Assembly: GCA_003175865.1 (NCBI GenBank)
Contig: PSRF01000241.1
Coordinates: 1-6,046 of the forward strand
From: Blastocatellia bacterium
GTDB taxonomy: Bacteria; Acidobacteriota; Blastocatellia; Pyrinomonadales; Pyrinomonadaceae
Reading direction: 5' to 3'
Length of the DNA: 6,046 bases
Part shown: piece after piece, positions 1-6,046 of the stretch
Position numbering within the stretch: position 1 is the stretch's first letter
Layout: each line of letters opens with the position of its first letter
Program-made: the position numbers and the translations under genes
The notes under the pieces: model-generated
Databases searched by the model: none
Seen by the model: the letters and a program-made list of their open reading frames with translations, nothing else
Told to the model about the DNA's origin: nothing

Positions 1-29
1 ACAACAGCAACTCGCATTAAGGAGTAGCG

Positions 30-1001
30 ATGCAACCTAATCGTTTCGTGGTCTTAACCGGGCACCTACGTGACTATCCTCTACCAGATCTTGTCGGAAT
101 TCTTCGTCACCAACGCAAGACTGGTCGGCTGACGATCGAGTATCCAAAAGGACCCGCATTTTTCTTTTTCAATGAGGGAGAGGTCGTCGATGCCCAAATG
201 AAAGATCTCACCGGGCTTCAGGCGATTTGTGTCGCGCGTGCCCAACCTGATTCAGCTTTCAACTTCAATCCGCTTGTTCGTCCGTCAAGACGTTCCATTG
301 AGCCGTCACTCGAAAGAGTCGTTTCGGAGTTACTGGGATGCTGGGATGAAACACCTCTTGAAATTGTTGGCACTCAGGTCTCAAGACCGATAGCAGCAAA
401 GGAGCGGGAACAGCTTCCAGAGCGGGCGAATGAATTGTTGTTGCTGCCACCAGGTCCGCCGCAAACACGGCGGAGGTGGTTGCTGTATGCAGCATCAGCC
501 GCTTTTGTTCTGCTTGTTGTGTCGACTTTGATTGGAGTGACGGTCGGAGTTAATTCTGTTCTTCCCGCAGCCGAAGCGTCGAGGACCACCATTCAGTCCA
601 ACAACACTGAACAGGCGAAGGCCATATTTACCCAACCTCCAAAACACTCGAACCCTGCACAGGAACGCTCTCGAGTTGCAGAACCTGTGCGTCGGCAAGC
701 GAATCAAGTGGGAGTAAGTAAACAGAACCAGAACGCTGATTCAAACGAGAGTAAATCGTCGTCGCAGCCATCAGTGAACGAATCAAAACCGCAAGAGCAA
801 TCCCAGGGGCCAGGTGCCTCTTCAGTGAACATAGTTTTGCAAATTGAAAACGGACGAGTTCTTAAGGCGTCAGTTGCTGGTCATAAGCCAGGAATGGACT
901 CGTACGAGGCAATGGCACTGCGAATCGCCAAGCAACGTCGCTATCCTGCGAAACAGACTGGACAGGAAACTCTGAAAATAGATGTCGCGCGACCCAATTG
1001 A
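30..1001 (+). CDS. DUF4388 (PATAN-type) domain protein with one membrane helix and a TonB-like C-terminal domain
   Basis: The 323-residue product has three parts. Residues about 8-105 read like a DUF4388/PATAN domain: GHLRDYPLPDLVGIL, then KTGRLTIEY, an FFFFNEGEVVDAQ strand-turn, and a final FNFNP strand. This family is found in bacterial signalling and gliding-motility proteins, usually as an adaptor. Residues about 150-173 form a single hydrophobic helix preceded by RRR (147-149), so by the positive-inside rule the N-terminal domain should be cytoplasmic. Residues about 181-264 are a Gln/Ser/Asn/Pro-rich linker with no evident fold. Residues about 265-320 (VNIVLQIENGRVLKASV, then YEAMALRIAKQRRYP) resemble the TonB C-terminal or TonB-like fold and would be periplasmic. 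The start has a good ribosome site, AAGGAG at 19-24, five bases before the ATG. It is the first visible gene of a tight three-gene block. The domain calls come from pattern recognition; the partner and signal are unknown. Confidence 0.85.
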   Translation: MQPNRFVVLTGHLRDYPLPDLVGILRHQRKTGRLTIEYPKGPAFFFFNEGEVVDAQMKDLTGLQAICVARAQPDSAFNFNPLVRPSRRSIEPSLERVVSELLGCWDETPLEIVGTQVSRPIAAKEREQLPERANELLLLPPGPPQTRRRWLLYAASAAFVLLVVSTLIGVTVGVNSVLPAAEASRTTIQSNNTEQAKAIFTQPPKHSNPAQERSRVAEPVRRQANQVGVSKQNQNADSNESKSSSQPSVNESKPQEQSQGPGASSVNIVLQIENGRVLKASVAGHKPGMDSYEAMALRIAKQRRYPAKQTGQETLKIDVARPN

Positions 1002-1029
1002 ACAAGAGCTAGTGGAAAGGTAGAGGGAG

Positions 1030-2592
1030 ATGTTATTTCTTGAAAGTAACCTACTCAGTTACACAGTGGATGGAAGCACTCGAACAAAGCTGCTCCACGC
1101 ACTTCAGGAGCAGAATTTCGTTCCGCTCATTCGCGCAGCGCGCCTGCGCGCCTACGACGCTTTGTTGGTGCCAGTCGAGAGGCTAACGGAATTTGAATCG
1201 AGTCTTAGTTCGTGGACTGAGGCGGAGCTGAAAGAACCTTTTGTCGCTGGTGACATTTTTGTTTTCGATGATCACATACTCTTCCTCACATTCTCAGAAC
1301 CTAACGAAGAAGCGTCATTGAGAGCCGGTATTATTTTCCAGGCAAACACGCCAGAGCCGTTTCGAAAACTCGACTCTTTTTGTCAAAAGATAAAGGACAT
1401 CCTGTTGAACGATGCCGACGGCCAGGAGTCTGAGGTTCCAAAGTGGCAGGCTGGGAAACAAACAGTTCCAGAGGGCTTCCGAAGTTTCGTTGCTAAACAG
1501 GATGTTGACTCGCTGTACACGAGTTTGCGAAAGGAAACGATGACGAAACGTATTGTAGCTGCCTCGAAACTCGAGGACGACCAAGCACGTCATTTCCTGC
1601 GCACTGCTCGAGACGCAAATCTTGAAGGATACGCCGCAAAGCTCCTCACGGGAGATACAACCCCTATCAATCTTTCAATCGACAGACTTGAGGACGTGGG
1701 GCTAGTTGAAAGAAAGGTCCAGGTGAGTTGTCGGAAGACTGGACACGCTATCGTTCAATTACCGAATCCTCATGCGCTGGCAGTAGTGACTGTTAGCGAT
1801 GCAACATGTAGTGAGTGTGGCTCACCCGTGGCTGACGAAAGTGTTGAGGAAGTAATCGCTCCTACTCAACTTGCCTCCTCGTTGCTGGAAGATGGCTCCT
1901 GGTTGATTAGCCGACTTCATTTTCTTCTACGAGAGATGGGAGTTCCGGAAAGGGAAATCGCACTCGGCCCATCTGACGGAACTGGCTATGGTCAGATGAT
2001 GGCAAACATCTGCGGGGAATCTTTTCTCCTTCTGACTCGTGACGGAGATCTGACACCAGCTTTTGCCAGATGGGCAATCGACTTGGAACTTGAAACCGAG
2101 GCTTGTCATCTCGTCATTGTTGCCCCTGGAAGAATTCACAGAGAGGCGGGTGTCTTACTCCAAAACCATTCACGTCGGCGAATAAGTAGCGGCGAAGACT
2201 TTGAAATGATCCTTGCTGACGATGTCGCAACCGCTGGTCAAGAACTCAAGGACGCGTTGGAACGAGTATCGCAGCGTGTGCTGGGAGAGCAGTTGTGTGT
2301 GTTAGACAACAGTCTTGGTCTAAACGTTACAAAACTTGTCTTGACTAAATTTGAATTGCGCGCCAGTTCGTCGGAAATCACAGACCAAGAACCAGCCACT
2401 GCTGAAACAGAACCAGAATTCTCTAGTCCCACGCTGGCGCTGGCTGCAAATGCTTCCGCCGGCTCCGAAATCGTAAACATCGACCCAGTTGTTATTGATG
2501 TGAGCGCAACTGAAATTGATACCTCGACCGAGATGTCTCAAACGGAACCAACTGCAACACACGTCGACTTTGATACTCGGTCCTGGTCATAA
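1030..2592 (+). CDS. Uncharacterised protein with winged-helix-like segment, putative zinc site and acidic tail
   Basis: I do not recognise this 520-residue protein by name. Residues 1-135 look mixed alpha/beta. Residues about 165-232 have the rhythm of a winged helix, with a helix ending YAAKLLTG, a helix in SIDRLEDVGLVER and then a strand. This is followed at once by C234, H239 and the knuckle C260-x2-C263 (CSECG), a plausible zinc-binding site. Residues about 280-440 alternate helices and strands (WLISRLHFLLREMGV, SFLLLTRDGDL, CHLVIVAPGRI), which would suit a Rossmann- or nuclease-like fold, but I see no catalytic signature. Residues 445-516 contain 15 Asp/Glu and no Lys or Arg and are probably disordered. 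There is no signal peptide or membrane helix, so it should be cytoplasmic. A purine-rich stretch (AAAGG at 1016-1020, GAGGGAG at 1023-1029) precedes the ATG. It starts 28 bp after the previous stop, so co-transcription is likely. A DNA-binding or regulatory role is only an inference. Confidence 0.82.
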   Translation: MLFLESNLLSYTVDGSTRTKLLHALQEQNFVPLIRAARLRAYDALLVPVERLTEFESSLSSWTEAELKEPFVAGDIFVFDDHILFLTFSEPNEEASLRAGIIFQANTPEPFRKLDSFCQKIKDILLNDADGQESEVPKWQAGKQTVPEGFRSFVAKQDVDSLYTSLRKETMTKRIVAASKLEDDQARHFLRTARDANLEGYAAKLLTGDTTPINLSIDRLEDVGLVERKVQVSCRKTGHAIVQLPNPHALAVVTVSDATCSECGSPVADESVEEVIAPTQLASSLLEDGSWLISRLHFLLREMGVPEREIALGPSDGTGYGQMMANICGESFLLLTRDGDLTPAFARWAIDLELETEACHLVIVAPGRIHREAGVLLQNHSRRRISSGEDFEMILADDVATAGQELKDALERVSQRVLGEQLCVLDNSLGLNVTKLVLTKFELRASSSEITDQEPATAETEPEFSSPTLALAANASAGSEIVNIDPVVIDVSATEIDTSTEMSQTEPTATHVDFDTRSWS

Positions 2593-2606
2593 TACGGCCG
2601 ACCAAA

Positions 2607-3296
2607 ATGAAATCAGCAGTCGTTCGCAATCGCAGTAAAAAACTCTTTGAGAAGCGAACGTCTCAACGCGTCGAAAAGCCCAGAACGATTCCCCGGCTCC
2701 TTCCGCAGCGTCAAGAACTTACCGAAGAAGAACGTTGGCAAGAAGACATCGCCGTACTGCGCAGAGCTGCGAAAGAGCTTGCTCTTCGGCGGAACAAATT
2801 AACTGCGCGACCCGAAAAACCTCGAAACGAAGGTCCATTCGAAGAATTTGCTGAGTCGCTGGAGAATCCGTCAGCGACTGTGCGCAAACACTCTGTACGC
2901 GCGCTTTACGATTTGGATCCTGATCGCGCAGTCAATTTGTTCAACCTCGCCCTGCGGGATGGGTCACCTGAAGAACGACGAAAGATTGGTAGTGCACTCG
3001 GGGATTCGGGCCTGGTTGATCAAGCAATTGACAATCTGATGCGTGGGAATGGCGCGAATTGTTATGGAGAGCTTTCGCTCCTGTTTCTTGTCGCAAAGGC
3101 CGGTGAAGTGCAGCCACTCATCAAGTTGATTGAGCACCATCCAAACATGGAGCTGCGCCTTGCAGTTGTTAAATCACTGGCAACCAGCGGTGGTCCTAAA
3201 GTGCTTTCTGCCTTCCGCCGTTTGGCGATTAACGGTTCTCTCGAAGCTGATCTGCGCTTGGTTGTCCTCGAGGCACTCAACCAACTCACCGAATAA
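2607..3296 (+). CDS. HEAT-repeat protein with basic N-terminus
   Basis: The 229-residue product has a very basic, probably unfolded N-terminus: residues 1-35 hold 12 Lys/Arg against two Glu. A charged helix follows at about 37-66 (EEERWQEDIAVLRRAAKELALRR). From about residue 78 to the end it reads as consecutive paired helices of the HEAT type: FAESLENPSATVRKHSVRAL, AVNLFNLALRDGSPEERRKIGSAL, VQPLIKLIEHHPNMELRLAVVKSL, and a last pair ending VVLEALNQL. HEAT arrays are protein-binding scaffolds; no enzymatic residues are visible. It has no signal peptide or membrane segment, so it should be cytoplasmic. The gene begins 14 bp after the preceding stop, which supports an operon, although no Shine-Dalgarno motif lies before its ATG; translational coupling could explain this. 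The partner is unknown. The acidic tail of the product encoded just upstream is a possible one, by inference only. Confidence 0.85.
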   Translation: MKSAVVRNRSKKLFEKRTSQRVEKPRTIPRLLPQRQELTEEERWQEDIAVLRRAAKELALRRNKLTARPEKPRNEGPFEEFAESLENPSATVRKHSVRALYDLDPDRAVNLFNLALRDGSPEERRKIGSALGDSGLVDQAIDNLMRGNGANCYGELSLLFLVAKAGEVQPLIKLIEHHPNMELRLAVVKSLATSGGPKVLSAFRRLAINGSLEADLRLVVLEALNQLTE

Positions 3297-3441
3297 CCAA
3301 AGGACGAATTGAAAACCGGCCACAGGATGGTTAGGCCGCGAGCAGTCGCGACTGGATTCCGAGGTCAACAATAATTTGGAGTTGATTGTTGCGTTCGGTC
3401 GCTACTGAGACTGTCAAAAATAGGCTCACCGTCAGCTTCTT

Positions 3442-3525
3442 GTTCGGGTTGCTTCGTATGATTTCGTGGTTCGTCTATTTATTCACAGAGAAGAACCATC
3501 CACGAAATCACAAGAACTAACGAAC
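3442..3525. repeat. Imperfect 84-bp inverted repeat, possible decayed MITE or REP-like element
   Basis: The core is an 11-bp perfect inverted pair, TGATTTCGTGG at 3459-3469 and its complement at 3500-3510, around a 30-base centre. The similarity continues outward with mismatches and a two-base length difference to GTTCG at 3442-3446 and CGAAC at 3521-3525, so the arms are about 28 and 26 bases. Symmetry this extended in non-coding DNA suggests a small non-autonomous mobile element or an intergenic palindromic repeat that has drifted. As RNA it could fold into a long imperfect hairpin. It has no T tract and so does not look like a standard terminator. There is no second copy in this window. 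Confidence 0.55.
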
Positions 3526-3589
3526 GAGGTCCAATAGCAACTCGGGTTTTGAAAAAGCCTCTCATGCTCGAGGTTCTACACGTGCATTT

Positions 3590-3617
3590 TTACTATTCGC
3601 CAATCCGAATTACTATT
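3590..3617 (+). repeat. Paired TTACTATT direct repeats, 20 bp apart, upstream of uvrB
   Basis: TTACTATT occurs at 3590-3597 and again at 3610-3617, a centre-to-centre distance of exactly 20 bp, close to two helical turns. Both copies are followed within one base by GCC. The second copy ends ten bases before the uvrB ATG. This spacing would put two sites on the same face of the helix, as for a tandem operator. Each copy also contains TACTAT, which resembles a -10 element, so duplicate promoter elements are an alternative. Chance cannot be excluded for an 8-bp match. Confidence 0.3.
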
Positions 3618-3627
3618 GCCGCTCACC

Positions 3628-5616
3628 ATGCAATTCAAACTTCAGTCGCAATACCAGCCAAAAGGGGACCAGCCTGCCGCTATCGATGCGCTTGCCAGAG
3701 GACTTCGCGACGGCGCTAAAGATCAGGTGCTACTGGGCATCACTGGTAGCGGCAAGACGTTTACGATCGCTAGCGTCATTCAGCGTACACAAAGGCCCGC
3801 GCTCGTACTTGCTCATAACAAGACCTTAGCCGCCCAACTCTTTCAGGAGTTTCGATCACTCTTTCCCGACAACTCAGTCGAGTATTTTGTTTCTTACTAT
3901 GACTACTACCAACCGGAGGCCTACGTCCCCGCAGCAGACGTCTACATCGAAAAAGAAGCAATTGTTAACGAGGAAATTGATCGATTGCGCATGTCAGCAA
4001 CTCGCGCGTTGTTTGAGAGACGTGACGTGATCGTTGTCGCGAGTGTCTCGTGCATCTACGGTCTAGGCGATCCCGATGCGTATTACGGTTTGCTGTTGTT
4101 CCTGGAACCAGGTCAGCGAATTTCGCGCGATGTGTTGTTACAGCGTTTGGTAGAACTGCAATACGAACGTTCTGACATCAACTTTCAGCGCGGGAGTTTT
4201 CGTGTTCGCGGTGATGTCGTTGAAATCTATCCGAGTTATCAGGACCAGGCTTATCGCATCGAGTTGTGGGGCGACGAAATTGATTCGATCTCGACGATCG
4301 ATCCGTTGTTGGGCGAGGTGATTGAGAAACACACTTCGCGAGTTCCGATCTATCCAAAGACCCACTATGTAATGTCGCGGCCGACAATCAAGCGGGCGAT
4401 TAAGACCATCAAGGAAGAGCTCGATTGGTGGGAACCGAAGCTTATCCAGGAAGGGAAACTTGTCGAAGCTCAACGACTACACCAGCGAACGATGTTCGAT
4501 CTCGAGATGATCAAAGAGATGGGGTTCTGTCGCGGCATCGAAAACTATTCCAGGCATTTAACCGGCAAGAAGCCAGGCGAACCTCCACCGACGCTGCTCG
4601 ACTACCTGCCTCGCGACACGCTGATCGTAATTGACGAATCACACCAGTCGATACCGCAAGTTCGTGGAATGTTTGAAGGTGATCAATCGCGTAAGCGGAC
4701 ACTGGTTGAGTACGGGTTTCGTCTCCCATCTGCACTCGACAATCGCCCTTTGAATTTCAAGGAATTCGAAGCGCGAATCGGTCAAACAATGTATGTGTCG
4801 GCGACACCTGGGCCATACGAATTAACAAAATCAAGTGGTGAAGTAATCGAACAGATCATTCGACCGACAGGCTTGATGGATCCCGAAGTTGAGGTACACC
4901 CGGTCAAAGGTCAAATCGATCATTTGTTGGAAGAGTGCCGGCAACGTGCTGAGCGACGGGAACGTGTTCTGGTGACGACTCTGACTAAGCGAATGGCTGA
5001 AGATTTGACGGAATACTTCACCGAGGTTGGTGTACGTGTGCGTTATCTGCATTCAGACATCGAAACACTCGAACGCATCAAGATACTCCGCGATTTGCGA
5101 CGGGGTGAGTTTGATGTGCTTGTCGGAATCAACCTGTTACGCGAAGGATTGGACCTGCCGGAAGTGTCGCTTGTCGCGATTCTCGATGCTGACAAAGAAG
5201 GTTTTCTTCGTTCCGAGCAGTCATTGATCCAGACCATTGGACGAGCGGCACGCAACGCGAAAGGCAAGGCGATTCTTTACGCTGATCGATTGACGGACTC
5301 GATGAAACGCGCCATTGAAGAAACGAATCGACGACGCTCAATCCAGGAAGTCTACAATCGCGAGAATGGCATTACACCACAAACCATAATCAAGCCGATT
5401 GAGGCAACCTTGATAACTGCGTCTGAAGCTGATTACTTCAAAGTGCCAACTGAAATCGATGATATGGAGCAGTATACGGCTGAAAATCTCGAAGCGACGA
5501 TCGCGAAGCTGGAAGCGGAGATGCGGGGTGCGGCTAAGCGGTTCGAGTTTGAAAAGGCGGCTGAGCTGCGCGACCGCATCAAGGTGCTGCGCGATCGAGA
5601 ACTGCAACTTGCCTGA
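3628..5616 (+). CDS. uvrB: UvrABC system protein B, excision nuclease damage-recognition helicase
   Basis: UvrB takes over damaged DNA from UvrA, verifies the lesion with its helicase fold, and recruits UvrC for dual incision in nucleotide excision repair in the cytoplasm. The 662-residue product is close to the usual length (about 660-680) and all hallmarks are present: the N-terminal GDQPAAI at 13-19, Walker A GITGSGKT at 37-44, the DNA-clamping beta-hairpin with [12 protein letters not shown] from 90, the Walker B-type box DESH at 336-339, SATP at 391-394, [14 protein letters not shown] at 500-513, QTIGRAARN at 535-543, and the UVR motif that contacts UvrC at about 629-654. A TTG at 3616 would add four residues, but the ATG at 3628 gives [16 protein letters not shown], matching the family's N-terminus, so I use it. 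No Shine-Dalgarno motif precedes it. The last base of its TGA stop is the first base of the inverted-repeat element downstream. Confidence 0.98.
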   Translation: MQFKLQSQYQPKGDQPAAIDALARGLRDGAKDQVLLGITGSGKTFTIASVIQRTQRPALVLAHNKTLAAQLFQEFRSLFPDNSVEYFVSYYDYYQPEAYVPAADVYIEKEAIVNEEIDRLRMSATRALFERRDVIVVASVSCIYGLGDPDAYYGLLLFLEPGQRISRDVLLQRLVELQYERSDINFQRGSFRVRGDVVEIYPSYQDQAYRIELWGDEIDSISTIDPLLGEVIEKHTSRVPIYPKTHYVMSRPTIKRAIKTIKEELDWWEPKLIQEGKLVEAQRLHQRTMFDLEMIKEMGFCRGIENYSRHLTGKKPGEPPPTLLDYLPRDTLIVIDESHQSIPQVRGMFEGDQSRKRTLVEYGFRLPSALDNRPLNFKEFEARIGQTMYVSATPGPYELTKSSGEVIEQIIRPTGLMDPEVEVHPVKGQIDHLLEECRQRAERRERVLVTTLTKRMAEDLTEYFTEVGVRVRYLHSDIETLERIKILRDLRRGEFDVLVGINLLREGLDLPEVSLVAILDADKEGFLRSEQSLIQTIGRAARNAKGKAILYADRLTDSMKRAIEETNRRRSIQEVYNRENGITPQTIIKPIEATLITASEADYFKVPTEIDDMEQYTAENLEATIAKLEAEMRGAAKRFEFEKAAELRDRIKVLRDRELQLA

Positions 5617-5737
5617 TGTCCGATAAGCTTTAGCTTGTCGTGAGTTTGGTGAGAGACAACCTGGATAGCAACAGAATCCGCAATCACCTGGGTTCTAATT
5701 AAGTTAAGGCGACGACAAGCTAAAGCTTATCGGACAT
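5616..5737. repeat. 122-bp perfect inverted-repeat element (MITE- or REP/BIME-like)
   Basis: The left arm (5616-5641) and right arm (5712-5737) are perfect reverse complements over 26 bases, around a 70-base centre. The outer ends read ATGTCCGATAAGC and its complement. Each arm is also an imperfect palindrome: CGATAAGCT at 5621-5629 can pair with AGCTTGTCG at 5632-5640 apart from one T-G wobble. This nesting resembles two REP units in inverted orientation, while the long terminal arms resemble a MITE. The centre contains only a weak GGAT/ATCC pairing and no gene. No clear target-site duplication is visible at the edges. There is no T run, so it is not a typical terminator, though the fold might still protect the uvrB transcript end. 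The element abuts both neighbours: it supplies the last base of the uvrB stop and ends two bases before the next ATG. The repeat is directly seen; its mobility is inferred. Confidence 0.9.
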
Positions 5738-5739
5738 AA

Positions 5740-6046
5740 ATGCTCGTTAAAGCGAACGCGGACGAAATTCAATCGTTTCTTTCTGACGCCAGTTACATGA
5801 AGAAAGGACACGCGGACCGCGTGGTCCTGCCGGAAAGCGTTGAAGACGTTGCGAGTGTTGTGTTCGAAGCGAATCAGTCGTGCACTCCTGTGACCGTTTC
5901 CGGTGCCGGCACAGGAACAGTCGGCGGTCGGGTCGCCTTCGGCGGAATCGTTCTCGCCACGGACAAGCTGAACCAGATTAAAAGTGTCGTTCGTTCCAAG
6001 CAGAATGAGGGACATGCGACTGCGGAAGCTGGCGTTATCTTGTCCA
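5740..6046 (+). CDS. FAD-binding oxidase/dehydrogenase, GlcD-like, N-terminal part
   Basis: Only the first 102 codons are in the window; the gene continues past the right edge. The product begins with a segment typical of FAD-linked oxidases of the GlcD/D-lactate dehydrogenase group: FLSDASYMKKGHADRVVLPESVEDVASVV at 13-41, with the P-x-S-x-E-D-V box at 31-37. The FAD pyrophosphate loop follows at 54-63 (SGAGTGTVGG), then GGIVLATDKLNQI at 68-80 and AEAGVIL at 95-101. These fit the FAD_binding_4 fold. Such enzymes oxidise 2-hydroxy acids such as glycolate or lactate, often at the membrane with partner subunits; the substrate cannot be told from this fragment. I chose the ATG at 5740 because the conserved DASY-to-ADRVV region would be cut by starting at the next Met (5797). 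There is no clear ribosome site, and the bases upstream belong to the inverted-repeat element. Confidence 0.88.
   Translation, partial: MLVKANADEIQSFLSDASYMKKGHADRVVLPESVEDVASVVFEANQSCTPVTVSGAGTGTVGGRVAFGGIVLATDKLNQIKSVVRSKQNEGHATAEAGVILS

Larger units (their letters stand above)
3297..3627. other. Gene-free spacer between the three-gene block and uvrB
   Basis: No convincing gene is present on either strand. The stretch should hold the end of the upstream transcription unit and the uvrB promoter. I see no clear intrinsic terminator: the short stem-loops at 3337-3350 and 3366-3391 lack a following T run. No convincing -35/-10 pair at normal spacing stands out, and I found neither an E. coli-type LexA box (CTG-N10-CAG) nor a Bacillus-type box (GAAC-N4-GTTC), although uvrB is SOS-controlled in many bacteria. 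The two structures worth noting are the imperfect inverted repeat at 3442-3525 and the paired TTACTATT repeats at 3590-3617, listed separately. Confidence 0.7.

Noticed and set aside
1133..1149. GC-rich hairpin GCGCAG/CTGCGC
   Set aside because: It lies inside the second gene and is explained by codons for an Ala/Arg/Leu-rich stretch (AARLRAY).
3309..3374. A 21-codon reading frame from TTG at 3309, preceded by AAAGGA
   Set aside because: It is very short, uses a weak start codon, and its translation shows no recognisable motif or hydrophobic segment; there is no support beyond the purine run.
3337..3391. Two short stem-loops after the HEAT gene (CGCGA/TCGCG at 3337-3350 and CAACAAT/ATTGTTG at 3366-3391) as terminators
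   Set aside because: The stems are only 5 and 7 bp, neither is followed by a T run, and such hairpins are common by chance.
3616..3627. TTG start for uvrB, four codons upstream of the ATG
   Set aside because: The ATG at 3628 reproduces the usual UvrB N-terminus, and the extra residues MPLT match nothing in the family. Neither start has a Shine-Dalgarno motif.
4138..4473. Minus-strand 111-codon frame inside uvrB
   Set aside because: It overlaps fully conserved uvrB sequence and its translation has no recognisable features.
5704..6015. Minus-strand 103-codon frame opposite the flavoprotein gene
   Set aside because: The + strand frame encodes a clear FAD-binding domain with its pyrophosphate loop; the opposite frame shows no family features and is a shadow.

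Overview
The window is a stretch of bacterial chromosome of roughly balanced base composition. All recognised genes lie on the + strand: a compact three-gene block (30-3296), a gene-free spacer, the repair gene uvrB (3628-5616), a 122-bp inverted-repeat element, and the start of a flavoprotein gene that runs off the right edge. Nothing in the sequence fixes the taxon. A DUF4388 (PATAN-type) domain joined to a membrane anchor and a TonB-like C-terminus, and the overall style of the genes, suggest Acidobacteriota (perhaps Blastocatellia) or another environmental Gram-negative lineage. This is an inference of low to moderate confidence. A TonB-like domain would imply an outer membrane.

Region 30-3296 looks like one transcription unit, with gaps of only 28 and 14 bp. 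Gene 1 encodes a cytoplasmic DUF4388 domain, one membrane helix, a disordered linker and a TonB-C-like end. Gene 2 encodes a protein I do not recognise by name. It has a winged-helix-like segment, a putative Cys-rich zinc site, an alpha/beta-looking second half and a 72-residue acidic tail without Lys or Arg. Gene 3 encodes a HEAT-repeat protein with a strongly basic N-terminus. The combination of a sensor or adaptor domain, a possible DNA-binding protein and a HEAT scaffold suggests a signalling or regulatory module whose role is unknown.

Region 3297-3627 has no supported gene. It holds an imperfect 84-bp inverted repeat (3442-3525) and a pair of TTACTATT repeats exactly 20 bp apart just ahead of uvrB. 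UvrB itself is full length with every helicase motif intact; the best start is the ATG at 3628, not the upstream TTG.

Between uvrB and the next gene lies a striking element: two perfect 26-nt inverted arms around a 70-nt centre (5616-5737). Each arm is itself an imperfect palindrome. The element begins on the last base of the uvrB stop codon and ends two bases before the next ATG. It looks like a MITE or a REP/BIME-type repeat and is the most interesting non-coding structure here. The final gene (5740 onward) encodes the N-terminal FAD-binding part of a GlcD-like oxidase. I see no tRNA, rRNA, CRISPR array or transposase gene.
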